Below are positions 42,546 to 51,110 of a stretch of DNA of 64,000 nt, piece by piece (the first letter of the stretch is position 1; every line of letters starts with the position of its first letter). Source of the stretch: Halobacillus sp. Nhm2S1 (GTDB taxonomy: Bacteria > Bacillota > Bacilli > Bacillales > Halobacillaceae). The translations under genes were made by a program, and so were the position numbers. The stretch is taken from contig NZ_JAIEZV010000004.1 in the NCBI RefSeq assembly GCF_019599545.1, positions 124,001-188,000 of the forward strand, read 5' to 3'. A model generated the notes under the pieces. That model saw only the letters and a program-made list of their open reading frames with translations, ran no database searches and was not told the DNA's origin.

Positions 42546-44306
42546 TTATGATACGTACTGACCTGCAGCAATCATACGATCGGCAAGCTGGCGGTTTCTT
42601 TCCATGGAGCCTTCCCATTGATATTCACTTAAAAGCACAGGGATATGACGTAAAGTTTGAACACGTTCCTCCCCTTGCAAAAGCGCGGATAAAAGTTGTG
42701 TGATCGAACGCTGCACCTTCAATGTAGACTGTTCAATTAACGTGTAGGACATCATTTCTTTTAATGGAAGGCCCGAATCTTTCGCATGTTCGGCTTTCCT
42801 TGTCCTTAAGACTGCGGACTCGACGCGGTAAATTTCAATGGCAAGATCGGCAAGCTTCATTAATATCTCTTGTTCTTCCTGAATGGCTTTTCCGTATGTT
42901 CGGTAAGCCACCCCTGCACATACAAGATATAAATCCTTGAATAAAGCCACGGCCTCCTGCCGTTTCTCGGAGCGTTTATACCCGCCGTTCTTCAAAGAAT
43001 ATTCCGCTTTCTCCATTAGTGATGCGGCATCAAATTCTTCTTTGGCTGCTTTTTGGAAAAAAGCACCTGGAATTAACAGGCGATTGATTTCATTGGTCCC
43101 TTCAAAGATCCGGTTAATTCTTGAATCTCGATAAGCTTGTTCAATGGGATATTCCTTGATGAATCCTGCTCCTCCATGCAACTGTAGGGACTCATCCACC
43201 ACCTCGTCCAACGTTTCTGACCCGGCAACCTTACAAATCGCAGCTTCGAGCTTATGCTCATTCATTGCTTTAGCTGTGGATAGACGATCTTCAGAATCAT
43301 AGTGATCGTGGAGCGAAGCTTCTATATGACCCGCCGTACGATAAAGCAAAGATTCCGTACCATAGATTTGAGCCGCCATCAAGGCGAGTTTCTCCTTCGT
43401 TGCCGGAAATTCTGCAATACTTCTTTTAAACTGTTTCCTTTCTTTCACATGGGTAATCGCTAACTGAAAACTGTATTTGGCTGCTCCCATTGTGGCAAAC
43501 CCTAAATTGAAACGCCCTAAATTCAAAACGTTAAGAGCGATCAAATGTCCTTTACCGACATCCCCTAGTAAATTTCCAACCGGAACCTCACAATCTTCCA
43601 TCACTACAGAACAAGTCGAAGACCCTTTTATTCCCATCTTCTTTTCTTCAGGTCCGATGGAAAGTCCCTGGAAATCTTTTTCAACGATGAAAGCGGAAAA
43701 GTGCTCTCCATCTACTTTGGCATACACAATAAACGTATCGGAAAAAGCGGCATTCGTGATATAAATTTTGGTTCCGTTTAATAGATAATGAGTCCCCGTT
43801 TCATTAAGCACGGCTGTGGTTCTAGCGGAGAGGGCATCGGAACCAGCTTCAGGCTCTGTAAGACAATAAGCCCCTATATACTCTCCAGATGCGAGTTTAG
43901 GCAAGTACTTTTCTTTTTGCTGCTTCGTACCGAAATAGGTGATCGGTAATGTAGCTATACATGTATGGTTTGAGTGAGCAACACTATAGCCGCTTGCATT
44001 TCCTAATGCTTCACCAACGATCCCTTTGCTGATCTTATCTAAGCCAAGCCCTCCATAATTTTCAGGAATACTATGACCGAGAAGTCCTATATTTCCGGCA
44101 TGACGCATTTTCTCAGCTACAAAATCATAATCTCCGCCTTCGATCCGCTCCCTATTGGGGTGAATTTCCCGGGTAATAAATTGTCGAGCAGTGGAAGCCA
44201 TCATCTTATGCTCATCGGTCCGATCCTCCGGTGTGAACACAGCGTCCTCTGAAATCTCCGATATCAAAAACTCTCCACCACGAATGTTATGCTGAACTGG
44301 TTGCAT
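42546..44306 (-). CDS. fadE: Acyl-CoA dehydrogenase, FadE (YusJ) type
   Basis: A 586-residue acyl-CoA dehydrogenase. FAD/substrate regions AYCLTEPEAGSDALSART and SDTFIVYAKVDG; the catalytic base is the glutamate in NRIFEGTNEINR; LHGGAGFIKEYPIEQAYRD is also typical. A C-terminal helical extension of about 170 residues is shared with B. subtilis FadE. It makes 2-enoyl-CoA. The start at 44306 follows AAGGAGGGG; the gene overlaps the end of comB by 20 bp. Confidence 0.9.
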   Translation of the reverse strand: MQPVQHNIRGGEFLISEISEDAVFTPEDRTDEHKMMASTARQFITREIHPNRERIEGGDYDFVAEKMRHAGNIGLLGHSIPENYGGLGLDKISKGIVGEALGNASGYSVAHSNHTCIATLPITYFGTKQQKEKYLPKLASGEYIGAYCLTEPEAGSDALSARTTAVLNETGTHYLLNGTKIYITNAAFSDTFIVYAKVDGEHFSAFIVEKDFQGLSIGPEEKKMGIKGSSTCSVVMEDCEVPVGNLLGDVGKGHLIALNVLNLGRFNLGFATMGAAKYSFQLAITHVKERKQFKRSIAEFPATKEKLALMAAQIYGTESLLYRTAGHIEASLHDHYDSEDRLSTAKAMNEHKLEAAICKVAGSETLDEVVDESLQLHGGAGFIKEYPIEQAYRDSRINRIFEGTNEINRLLIPGAFFQKAAKEEFDAASLMEKAEYSLKNGGYKRSEKRQEAVALFKDLYLVCAGVAYRTYGKAIQEEQEILMKLADLAIEIYRVESAVLRTRKAEHAKDSGLPLKEMMSYTLIEQSTLKVQRSITQLLSALLQGEERVQTLRHIPVLLSEYQWEGSMERNRQLADRMIAAGQYVS

Positions 44307-45030
44307 TTTTCCCCTCCTTGATTTGTCCGCTTTCACGGTCATACGTAAGTATCGAATCGAATAAACCTTCTTCCGCAGCAAAATCAATTTCTTTCGGATC
44401 AAGCCCGGCTTTTACAAGTAACTTTCCTATTCTGCAGTTTCTCAATAATTCTTTTGCGGGCCCACTTCCTTCGTAGAAACCGAGAGCTGTGACAGCGGCA
44501 TCCGAAAGTTCCCACCTGTCCCTTTTTTGCATGTGATAAATTAGACTGCCGACGCCATAAAAATCCTCCACCGTGTATTTTCCGCTTGAGCCCGCACAGA
44601 CGAGAACGATATCTTCTCCTTGATGAAGGTCTGCCATATGAGCAGCCATTGCTGGATTGTTCAGCAGTGAAGCGGCATATAAAGAGGAAGCCTGTGTGGA
44701 TTGGTGTAAGGCAACCGTCCCATTTGTCGTCGTCAAGAAGAGGTGCTTGTTCTGTATGATGGATTTCAAGTTGGTTCTTAACGGTGGTTCAAATCCATCA
44801 ATTCCCCTCCCTTTATCCTCTCCAGCCATGATGAAAGGATCTTCAAATTGTTCCGCTAGTTTCCGAGCTTCATCCGGGCTGAACACTGGAATGACACTGG
44901 AAGCACCATCCGCAATCGCAGCTGTAATCGTGGATGTGGCGAATAAGACGTCAAAGACGACGACAACTTTCCCTTTTAACTTTTCCGGCTGTATATCTTC
45001 TTTTTTAAAAATGACTTGGATAGCTCCCAT
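44287..45030 (-). CDS. ComB-family (2-phosphosulfolactate phosphatase-like) protein
   Basis: A 247-residue ComB-family protein: VVVVFDVLFATSTITAAIAD near the start, NGTVAL and VLVCAGSSGKYTVEDFYGVG in the middle. Characterised members dephosphorylate 2-phosphosulfolactate in coenzyme M or sulfolactate formation. Its place inside a fatty-acyl operon is unexpected. The start is uncertain: ATG at 45030 lies next to the stop of the kinase gene and has only a weak site; a frame to 45057 also exists. Function on another phosphorylated hydroxy acid is possible. Confidence 0.8.
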   Translation of the reverse strand: MGAIQVIFKKEDIQPEKLKGKVVVVFDVLFATSTITAAIADGASSVIPVFSPDEARKLAEQFEDPFIMAGEDKGRGIDGFEPPLRTNLKSIIQNKHLFLTTTNGTVALHQSTQASSLYAASLLNNPAMAAHMADLHQGEDIVLVCAGSSGKYTVEDFYGVGSLIYHMQKRDRWELSDAAVTALGFYEGSGPAKELLRNCRIGKLLVKAGLDPKEIDFAAEEGLFDSILTYDRESGQIKEGKNATSSA

Positions 45031-45031
45031 G

Positions 45032-46093
45032 CTAGAGACCTGCTGTTTCTTCCGCATGACGAATCAATTGATTGACGAACACATGCATTCCTGCAAACCT
45101 CGGATCCTGTGTCTGACCATTTTTATAGCGGTAATAGATTTGTTGAACGATACCTGCCAACTTAAAATAGGCGAAGGTCAAATAAAAGTCTATGTCATCC
45201 ACATGTCGACCGCTCTTTTCAGCATAGCGTTGAATGAATTCCTCTCTTGAATAGAAACCATCCTGTACCGTAAGCGGCGGCTTCCCCAATCCCGTTTTCA
45301 AAAGTTCTGGATCGTCTTTCTGAATCCAATAGCTCATGGCAGCACCAACATCGGCCAATGGGTCTCCTACGGTCGTCATTTCCCAATCAAACAATCCTAC
45401 CATTCGTGAAGGATCTTCTTTACTGAACATGGCATTGTTCAACTTGTAATCATAGTGAATGATGGCAGCTTCTTTAGATGAAGGGATATGATCGATCAGC
45501 CATTTTTTTAAACGCTCCCCGGAAACCACATCATCAGTTCTCGCTTTTTCATAGCGTTTGATCCATCCATGAACTTGCCTTTCCATAAATCCTTCAGGCT
45601 TGACCATATCTTTAAGAGAAGTCTGTTGGTAATCCAGTGAATGAAGTTCTGCCAGCCGGTCGACCATCGTTTCTGAAAGTTGTCTCCCAAGCTGATCTGT
45701 CGCTTCTACACCTTCTGGGAAGGCGTGATCAAATACGAGACCTTCTCTACGTTCCATGAGAAAAAAGGGGCGGCCAATCAGGTTACCCGATTCATAGAGA
45801 TAGGGTTTCGGCGCCAAAGAAAAGACTGGATGTAAAGATTGAAGAACCTTGAATTCACGTTCCATGTCGTGGGCCTTAGGAGCGACCGGGCCCATGGGAG
45901 GGCGACGTAAGACTGCTTTCCACTCCTCTCCCACCGACAACTCATACGTTAGATTGGAATGCCCCGCCCCGAACTGCCTGATTTGCAAATCACCTGAAGG
46001 TACCTCCAACTTTCGCCTTAAGAAACGCTCAAGCTTGTTTACGTCGAGCTCCTCCCCTTGGCGGACAGGTCTTGTATCTTCTGTATAAACCAT
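45032..46093 (-). CDS. APH-fold kinase of the ACAD10/11 type
   Basis: A 353-residue aminoglycoside-phosphotransferase-fold protein. Catalytic loop HYDYKLNN (213-220), metal-binding FDWE (235-238) and N-terminal FGAGHSNLTYEL are visible. The sequence style (AVLRRPPMGPVAPKAHDMER, FFLMERREG) is that of the kinase domain fused to an acyl-CoA dehydrogenase in ACAD10/11 and of LvaA, not of antibiotic-resistance enzymes. It probably phosphorylates a 4-hydroxyacyl-CoA. AAAGGAGG precedes the ATG; it is 12 bp after the thioesterase gene. Confidence 0.82.
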   Translation of the reverse strand: MVYTEDTRPVRQGEELDVNKLERFLRRKLEVPSGDLQIRQFGAGHSNLTYELSVGEEWKAVLRRPPMGPVAPKAHDMEREFKVLQSLHPVFSLAPKPYLYESGNLIGRPFFLMERREGLVFDHAFPEGVEATDQLGRQLSETMVDRLAELHSLDYQQTSLKDMVKPEGFMERQVHGWIKRYEKARTDDVVSGERLKKWLIDHIPSSKEAAIIHYDYKLNNAMFSKEDPSRMVGLFDWEMTTVGDPLADVGAAMSYWIQKDDPELLKTGLGKPPLTVQDGFYSREEFIQRYAEKSGRHVDDIDFYLTFAYFKLAGIVQQIYYRYKNGQTQDPRFAGMHVFVNQLIRHAEETAGL

Positions 46094-46105
46094 GAAGAAC
46101 CTCCT

Positions 46106-46504
46106 TTATTTTGCTACCATTTGATAGGATGCCAAGGATTCTTTCATCTCAGGGGTCATGGCAACACTTTGCTGTTGTTCAAAGTCGAATTGAACAATGA
46201 CCGACAAGCCCCTGGCCACAAGTTCACCTGACTCTTTTTCAAACATTTCCTGCTCTAAATGAAAGCTTGAGCGCCCAATTTTTGCTACATGACTGCGAAT
46301 AATCAGTGTTTGATTGAAGTACACCTGCTTGATGAAATCACATTTCGTCGATGCAAGGATAAAATTCCAATCATTCCCTACAAGTCCCAAGTCATTAAAA
46401 AAGCGGATTCGTGAATCTTCCATATAGACAAAGAAGTTGTTGTTGTTCACGTGCCCCAATAAGTCGGTTTCACAAAATCTCACGTTCACTTCTATTTCGT
46501 GCAT
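46106..46504 (-). CDS. 4HBT-type acyl-CoA thioesterase
   Basis: A 132-residue hotdog-fold protein with the N-terminal active-site segment VRFCETDLLGHVNNNNFFVY, typical of YbgC/4-hydroxybenzoyl-CoA thioesterases (Asp in ETD). It would release CoA from an acyl intermediate or side product. GGAGGAG precedes the ATG. It lies 12 bp after the 3-hydroxyacyl-CoA dehydrogenase gene. Confidence 0.83.
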   Translation of the reverse strand: MHEIEVNVRFCETDLLGHVNNNNFFVYMEDSRIRFFNDLGLVGNDWNFILASTKCDFIKQVYFNQTLIIRSHVAKIGRSSFHLEQEMFEKESGELVARGLSVIVQFDFEQQQSVAMTPEMKESLASYQMVAK

Positions 46505-46516
46505 TCGTTCTCCTCC

Positions 46517-47389
46517 TCAACTTTTCACAGAGCTTTCATAGGTATAAAAACCCTTCCCAGTTTTGCGGCCAAGCTCTCCTGCTTTCATTTTTTCTTCAAT
46601 CGTTTTAGATGGCCGGTCTTTAGGATCGCCGGTTTCCTTATACTGCTGCTGCATGACATAATAACCGACATCTATACCGGAAAGATCCATTAATTCAAAC
46701 GGGCCGATTGGATGTTTCAGTGCTTTTTTCACGATTTTATCGATGTCTTCATAATCCGCGTATCCACCCTCATACAAACTCATCGCTTCTTTTTGAATAG
46801 CAAACAAAATCCGATTGGCAATAAATCCTGAGATTTCTTTTTGTAAAAGAACAGCGGTACGATTCATCTCTTCGCACACTTTCATAACTACAGCAGCCGT
46901 CTCTTCTGAGGTATGTTCCCCTTTGACGACTTCCACGCAATCCATCACAAGGGGCGGGAAGAAAAAGTGCATGTTACAAACTTTTTCAGGCCTCGACGTT
47001 GCATCAGCAATCAATGAACTGACGATTGTGGAAGAATTGGTCGCAAGAATTGTATGAGATGGAGCATACTCATCCAATTTTGCAAACACTTGCCGTTTCA
47101 CATCCAGTTTTTCAACGACAGCTTCAATAACAAGATCTGCACTTGAGACCGCTTCCTCCAATTCTGTTGTAAAATGAAGGCGGGCAAAGGCCTCATCACG
47201 CACGGTTTTAGAAATTTTTTCTTTTTCCACCCACTTCTCCATAATCCCAGCAAGTTTCGCTTCAGCCTTTTCCAATGATTCCTGGCTAATGTCCTGGAGC
47301 TTTGTTTCATATCCAGCTAATGCACCTAGCATGGCAATCTGATGCCCCATACTGCCCGCACCGACAACCGCTAATTTTTCAATGGTCAT
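46517..47389 (-). CDS. 3-hydroxyacyl-CoA (3-hydroxybutyryl-CoA) dehydrogenase
   Basis: A 290-residue stand-alone 3-hydroxyacyl-CoA dehydrogenase like Hbd/MmgB. NAD-binding GAGSMGHQIAMLGALAG, catalytic histidine in NMHFFFPP, and GFIANRILFAIQKEAMSLYE with HPIGPFELMDLSGID. The usual FNP is FFP here. It oxidises (S)-3-hydroxyacyl-CoA after the hydratase. The ATG follows GGAGGAG and overlaps the TetR gene end by 11 bp. Confidence 0.9.
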   Translation of the reverse strand: MTIEKLAVVGAGSMGHQIAMLGALAGYETKLQDISQESLEKAEAKLAGIMEKWVEKEKISKTVRDEAFARLHFTTELEEAVSSADLVIEAVVEKLDVKRQVFAKLDEYAPSHTILATNSSTIVSSLIADATSRPEKVCNMHFFFPPLVMDCVEVVKGEHTSEETAAVVMKVCEEMNRTAVLLQKEISGFIANRILFAIQKEAMSLYEGGYADYEDIDKIVKKALKHPIGPFELMDLSGIDVGYYVMQQQYKETGDPKDRPSKTIEEKMKAGELGRKTGKGFYTYESSVKS

Positions 47390-47987
47390 TCGTCTCCTCC
47401 TTCACTCCGTTAAAAATCAACTGCATATATAAATCAGTCAAAGACTTCTCTTCCACTTCTCCTTCGGGTTCGTACCAAAAATAGCTCCAGTTCGCCATTC
47501 CAAGGACCGCATAGGATAGCATGTCTGCACGGAGAGTCTTCTTGAATTCTCCGTCCGCGATCCCATCTTCCAACACTTTCTGTATATTCAATTGGAATTG
47601 TTGGCGTTTTGGCATAATGATCGCAGTCTTCTCTTCACTCAGGTGTCTCATTTCTTGAAAGAACACGAGTGCACTATGACCGTTTATTCTGATATTGCCG
47701 ATCAACAACTCTACGATTCTATACAATTTCTCCTGATTGGAAAGACCTTCGCTTGTCATGATATTTTCTTGTCCCTCCAGCAGGTGATCAATAAAAGATT
47801 GATGAATGTGAACAAGTACATCTTCTTTGTTTTTGAAATAGTAATAGAATGTCCCTTTTGTCACTCCATTCGCATCAACGATGTCCTGGATGGAGGTGCC
47901 TTGGAACCCCTTTTTACCGAATAATTCTATGATTGAGTCCATCATTCTCTCTTTCATATCCATCCGTCCTAACTCAGCAAAATCCAT
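47379..47987 (-). CDS. TetR-family transcriptional regulator
   Basis: A 202-residue TetR protein. The DNA-binding part (about 10-58) has IIELFGKKGFQGTSIQDIVD and GVTKGTFYYYFKNKEDVL; the rest is a ligand-binding helical domain. It lies within the acyl-CoA operon, its start overlapping the SDR stop (TAATG), and probably represses the operon through the palindrome at 50008-50027, with an acyl-CoA as inducer. The exact start is uncertain by up to ten codons since no strong site is seen. Confidence 0.87.
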   Translation of the reverse strand: MDFAELGRMDMKERMMDSIIELFGKKGFQGTSIQDIVDANGVTKGTFYYYFKNKEDVLVHIHQSFIDHLLEGQENIMTSEGLSNQEKLYRIVELLIGNIRINGHSALVFFQEMRHLSEEKTAIIMPKRQQFQLNIQKVLEDGIADGEFKKTLRADMLSYAVLGMANWSYFWYEPEGEVEEKSLTDLYMQLIFNGVKEETNDH

Positions 47988-48766
47988 TAACAGGAAGCGT
48001 GCATGCCACCGTCAACAACGAGGACGTCCCCGGTGACATAATCGGATGCTCGACATGCTAGAAATAGAGCAGCTCCTTTTAAGTCCTCCTCAGAACCGAA
48101 GCGTCCGAGCGGCGTTCGATCGAGTATAAAATCTCCCCCGTGCTCAAGTACCCCTTTCGACATTTTTGTCGGGAAGAATCCGGGAGCCAGGGCGTTCACT
48201 TGAATGTTGTGCATGCCCCACTTCACTGCTAGATCCTTTGTAAAAGTGATGACCGCACCTTTACTGGCATTGTAGCCGACCGTCTCCATAAACCTTGGAT
48301 CCGCACCACCAAGACCAGCAACAGATGCAATGTTGATGACCTTTCCGGACTTCTGTTTGACCATTTGCTCGCCAACTTTCTGAGACATAAGGAAAGTTCC
48401 GGTCACGTTGACGTTCATTACCTTTTGAAATGCTTCCAGTGGCATTTCGAGCGTTGGCGCGCCCCACGTAGCCCCGCTATTGTTAACAAGGATATCAATG
48501 GTACCGAATTTGGCTAACGCTTCCTCCACTACACGGTCAATGTCTTCAGGGTTCGTGACATCACACCCAAGCGCAAGTGCCTCCACACCACATTCACTCC
48601 CAAGCCTGAGAGCCGTCTGTTGACACGCCTCTTTTTTACGGGAACAGACGATAATATTCGCCCCTGCTTCGGCAAGACCTTCAGCAATTTGTTCACCAAG
48701 CCCACGTCCGCCTCCCGTAACAAGTGCGGTTTTCCCTTTTAAATCAAAAAGATTTTTTACATGCAT
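47987..48766 (-). CDS. Short-chain dehydrogenase/reductase
   Basis: A 259-residue classical SDR: cofactor motif TGGGRGLG, NNSG, catalytic Ser in NIASVAGLGG and YNASK (YxxxK). The arginine after the glycine-rich motif and CSRKKEAC suggest NADP preference. It may reduce a 3- or 4-oxoacyl-CoA; in an LvaD-like role it would turn a 4-oxoacyl-CoA into the 4-hydroxy form, which is inference. ATG at 48766 follows GAGGAGTG; it starts 4 bp after the ACAD gene ends. Confidence 0.85.
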   Translation of the reverse strand: MHVKNLFDLKGKTALVTGGGRGLGEQIAEGLAEAGANIIVCSRKKEACQQTALRLGSECGVEALALGCDVTNPEDIDRVVEEALAKFGTIDILVNNSGATWGAPTLEMPLEAFQKVMNVNVTGTFLMSQKVGEQMVKQKSGKVINIASVAGLGGADPRFMETVGYNASKGAVITFTKDLAVKWGMHNIQVNALAPGFFPTKMSKGVLEHGGDFILDRTPLGRFGSEEDLKGAALFLACRASDYVTGDVLVVDGGMHASC

Positions 48767-48770
48767 GGTC

Positions 48771-49982
48771 TCACTCCTCATATTTGGATAATTCAAGTTT
48801 AGCAATCTGTCTCCGGTGAACCTCGTCCGGCCCATCTGCCAGCCTCAAAGTTCGTGAGTTTGCCCATTGGGCAGCTAAGGTGAAATCATCACTGACTCCT
48901 GCCCCACCGTGAGCTTGTATCGCCCGGTCAATAACTTTCAATGCCATATTCGGGGCGACCACCTTAATCATGGCGATTTCGGTTTTCGCTTCCTTATTCC
49001 CAACCGTGTCCATCATATAAGCCGCTTTCAAAGTAAGCAGACGTGCTTGTTCAAGTTCAATCCGGGAATCGGCGATCCACTCCCTTACGACCCCTTGCTC
49101 CGCTAAAGGACGATGAAAAGCCACTCTGTTTTGAACGCGCTTACATAAATCCTCAAGCGCTCGTTCCGCTGCTCCAATCAATCGCATGCAATGATGGATT
49201 CTTCCAGGTCCCAGACGACCTTGGGCGATGGCGAACCCTTTACCCTCTCCCCAAATCATGTTTTCCTTCGGGACACGGACATTGTGAAAATCAATTTCCG
49301 CATGTCCATGTGGAGCATGATCATATCCGAATACAGGTAACATGCGCTTGACCTGAACACCTTCCGTATCCAAAGGGATAAGAATCATGGATTGTTGCTC
49401 ATGGCGCTTGGCATCCGGATCCGTTTTCCCCATAAAGATGGCGATTTTACACCGTGGATCTCCTGCTCCTGAAGACCACCATTTCCGACCATTGATGACA
49501 TAATCGTCTCCGTCCCGTATAATGCTCGAATTAATGTTTGTAGCATCGGAAGAAGCCACATCCGGCTCAGTCATTGAAAAGCAGGATCTGATTTCTCCCT
49601 TCAGAAGAGGTTCCAACCACTCTTCCTTCTGAGCTTCACTTCCATAACGCGCCAGCACCTCCATGTTCCCCGTATCAGGTGCATTACAATTAAAAACTTC
49701 AGGACCAATAAGCGAACGCCCCATCATCTCGCAAAGCGGGGCATATTCAAGATTCGAGAGACCGGCTCCATATGTATCATCAGGTAAAAATAAATTCCAA
49801 AGCCCTTCCTCTTTCGCTTTCGATTTCAGCTCTTCCATGATAGGTGGCACTTCTGAAAAGCGGTCTTTTTGTTCATTTAATTGATCCTCATACACCGACT
49901 CATTGGGATAAACATGTTCATCCATAAACCGTTGCAGCTTTTCGAGGTAGCCTTTCACCTTATCGGAATAATCAAAGTTCAC
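48771..49982 (-). CDS. ACAD10/11-type acyl-CoA dehydrogenase
   Basis: A 403-residue acyl-CoA dehydrogenase with the marks of the ACAD10/11 C-terminal domain: [53 protein letters not shown] and [14 protein letters not shown]. At the catalytic-base position of ordinary enzymes (YEGT) it has ADGPDEVHR, that is Asp383 in place of Glu. Mammalian ACAD11 and LvaC act on 4-phosphoacyl-CoAs. GTG at 49982 follows GAAGGAGG. It is the first gene of the operon, behind the TetR operator. Confidence 0.87.
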   Translation of the reverse strand: MNFDYSDKVKGYLEKLQRFMDEHVYPNESVYEDQLNEQKDRFSEVPPIMEELKSKAKEEGLWNLFLPDDTYGAGLSNLEYAPLCEMMGRSLIGPEVFNCNAPDTGNMEVLARYGSEAQKEEWLEPLLKGEIRSCFSMTEPDVASSDATNINSSIIRDGDDYVINGRKWWSSGAGDPRCKIAIFMGKTDPDAKRHEQQSMILIPLDTEGVQVKRMLPVFGYDHAPHGHAEIDFHNVRVPKENMIWGEGKGFAIAQGRLGPGRIHHCMRLIGAAERALEDLCKRVQNRVAFHRPLAEQGVVREWIADSRIELEQARLLTLKAAYMMDTVGNKEAKTEIAMIKVVAPNMALKVIDRAIQAHGGAGVSDDFTLAAQWANSRTLRLADGPDEVHRRQIAKLELSKYEE

Positions 49983-50007
49983 CTTTTTTCCTCCTTCTTC
50001 ACAGAAA

Positions 50008-50027
50008 CATACCAAACGGTTAGTATG
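50008..50027. promoter_or_regulatory. TetR-type operator of the acyl-CoA operon
   Basis: CATACCAAACGGTTAGTATG is a 20-bp near-perfect palindrome (arms CATAC/GTATG, AA/TT, centre CG). It starts just downstream of a -10 element (50035-50040, minus strand) and 26 bp before the first gene, a classic repressor position. Confidence 0.75.
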
Positions 50028-50034
50028 CATCCAT

Positions 50035-50064
50035 TTTATACCTACTATTCTGAAAATTCAACAA
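50035..50064 (-). promoter_or_regulatory. Sigma-A-type promoter of the acyl-CoA operon
   Basis: On the minus strand TTGTTG (50059-50064), an 18-bp spacer and TATAAA (50035-50040) lie directly upstream of the TetR-type operator. Confidence 0.55.
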
Positions 50065-50204
50065 AAAGTGAATCATTATTCATATTTTAGAATTATAGTC
50101 CTTCTTTTCCCAGCCCCTCTGACTCTCCATACAGAAAACGATTTCTTTTATCTCGAAATCTATTTTCCACGTGAGGCCATTAAGCGTAATAAAGAAAAAT
50201 AAAA

Positions 50205-50345
50205 AAGATGCCAGTGTACGCTGGCACCAGACCGTAGGGAAATTTTCCATGGCGTGGTAGACCATGAACTTTGAGCTTTCGTGAACTCTCAGTACTATAA
50301 GATATGCCTTCAGCTGCTGGGTGCCTTGGCGTTCACCTAGCATTT
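50205..50345 (-). other. Structured gene-less segment with a terminator-like end
   Basis: The arms GCCAGTGTACGCTGGCACC (50207) and GGTGCCTTGGCGTTCACC (50320) are imperfect inverted repeats enclosing about 95 bp. On the minus strand the segment ends with TGCCAGCGTACACTGGCA and then ATCTTTTTTATTTTT, like a terminator. It could be a small RNA or a leader upstream of the acyl-CoA operon promoter, or a repeat. No gene is supported in 50065-50445. Confidence 0.4.
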
Positions 50346-50406
50346 TTACAATCTATGAAGATTCTTAGAATGGTAGGCACCTATACAAGCTCTTTCTATG
50401 AGAAAC

Positions 50407-50415
50407 CATAGAATA
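50407..50415 (+). promoter_or_regulatory. SigK-like -10 element upstream of cotZ
   Basis: CATAGAATA matches the sigma-K -10 consensus CATAnnnTA and lies 30 bp before the spore coat gene. A plausible -35 (ACAA) lies 18 bp upstream, slightly more than the usual 16-17 bp. Confidence 0.5.
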
Positions 50416-50445
50416 CAGAGAAAAAATAAAGGAGGAAATGCTTTT

Positions 50446-51006
50446 ATGAGTTGTAAAGGAAGAGATAACAACTGCGTCCGCGATGTTATTAAAGAAATCA
50501 TTAAAGCTCAAGATGAAGTGGCTGCCTTGATGGACAATGGATGTTGCGATGTCAGCTGCGGGCGATCCATTCGTGATCTGCTTTCACCTGCTGAAGAGTC
50601 ACCACGTAACACAACCATCCCATTCATTTTGTACTGCAAAGACTGCAAACCTTTCATCGGTAGCGGGGTTATTCGTAAACAATTAATGTCTAATAGCTCC
50701 ACTTATCTTGCCTGCTTGAGCTCTCCAGTTTTCAGAGCGAAGAAATTCACCAATGATGGAAAGTGTGTCAAACTGGAGCTTTTGCTTCCTGAATCAAATG
50801 GGGGAGCACGCGCTGTACAATCTTGCAGGAAGAAAGATGTATGCGACTATTTCCCGGGTGATTCTATTCGTAACCTTCGCGCTACAGGAATCTGCATTAC
50901 TGTAGATCTGGATTGCTTCTGCAGCATCACATGTCTAGAACCTACGACTCCATTGATGGCAACACGTCACGAAATAGACGATGCTCTGTCTAAATACGAA
51001 GACTAA
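50446..51006 (+). CDS. cotZ: Spore coat protein CotZ/CotY family
   Basis: A 186-residue cysteine-rich protein (about 15 Cys) with CVRDVIKEIIKAQDEV near the start and LDCFCSITCLEPT near the end, matching the CotY/CotZ/ExsY family that builds the disulfide-linked outer coat or exosporium crust. The ATG at 50446 follows AAAGGAGG by 9-10 nt. A sigma-K-type -10 element precedes it, consistent with late mother-cell expression. This shows that the organism forms endospores. Confidence 0.9.
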   Translation: MSCKGRDNNCVRDVIKEIIKAQDEVAALMDNGCCDVSCGRSIRDLLSPAEESPRNTTIPFILYCKDCKPFIGSGVIRKQLMSNSSTYLACLSSPVFRAKKFTNDGKCVKLELLLPESNGGARAVQSCRKKDVCDYFPGDSIRNLRATGICITVDLDCFCSITCLEPTTPLMATRHEIDDALSKYED

Positions 51007-51007
51007 T

Positions 51008-51042
51008 AAAAAAACGTGCATGGAACCTTGTTCCTGCACGCT
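51008..51042. terminator. Bidirectional terminator between cotZ and dinB-like genes
   Basis: CGTGCA-GGAAC and GTTCC-TGCACG form a bulged stem with an A/T-run on the left side. The T-run is stronger for the minus-strand gene. Confidence 0.7.
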
Positions 51043-51110
51043 TTACATAATAGATACACGGAAAGGATAATAAGCGCGAGTAATTTCCCCGCCCTATTTT
51101 TTTCATATCC

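Noticed and set aside
44287-45030. A competence protein because of the name ComB.
   Set aside because: The ComB of this family is the coenzyme M pathway phosphatase, not the competence ComB.
45032-46093. Antibiotic-resistance aminoglycoside phosphotransferase.
   Set aside because: Sequence style and operon context are those of the ACAD10/11 kinase domain; no resistance context.
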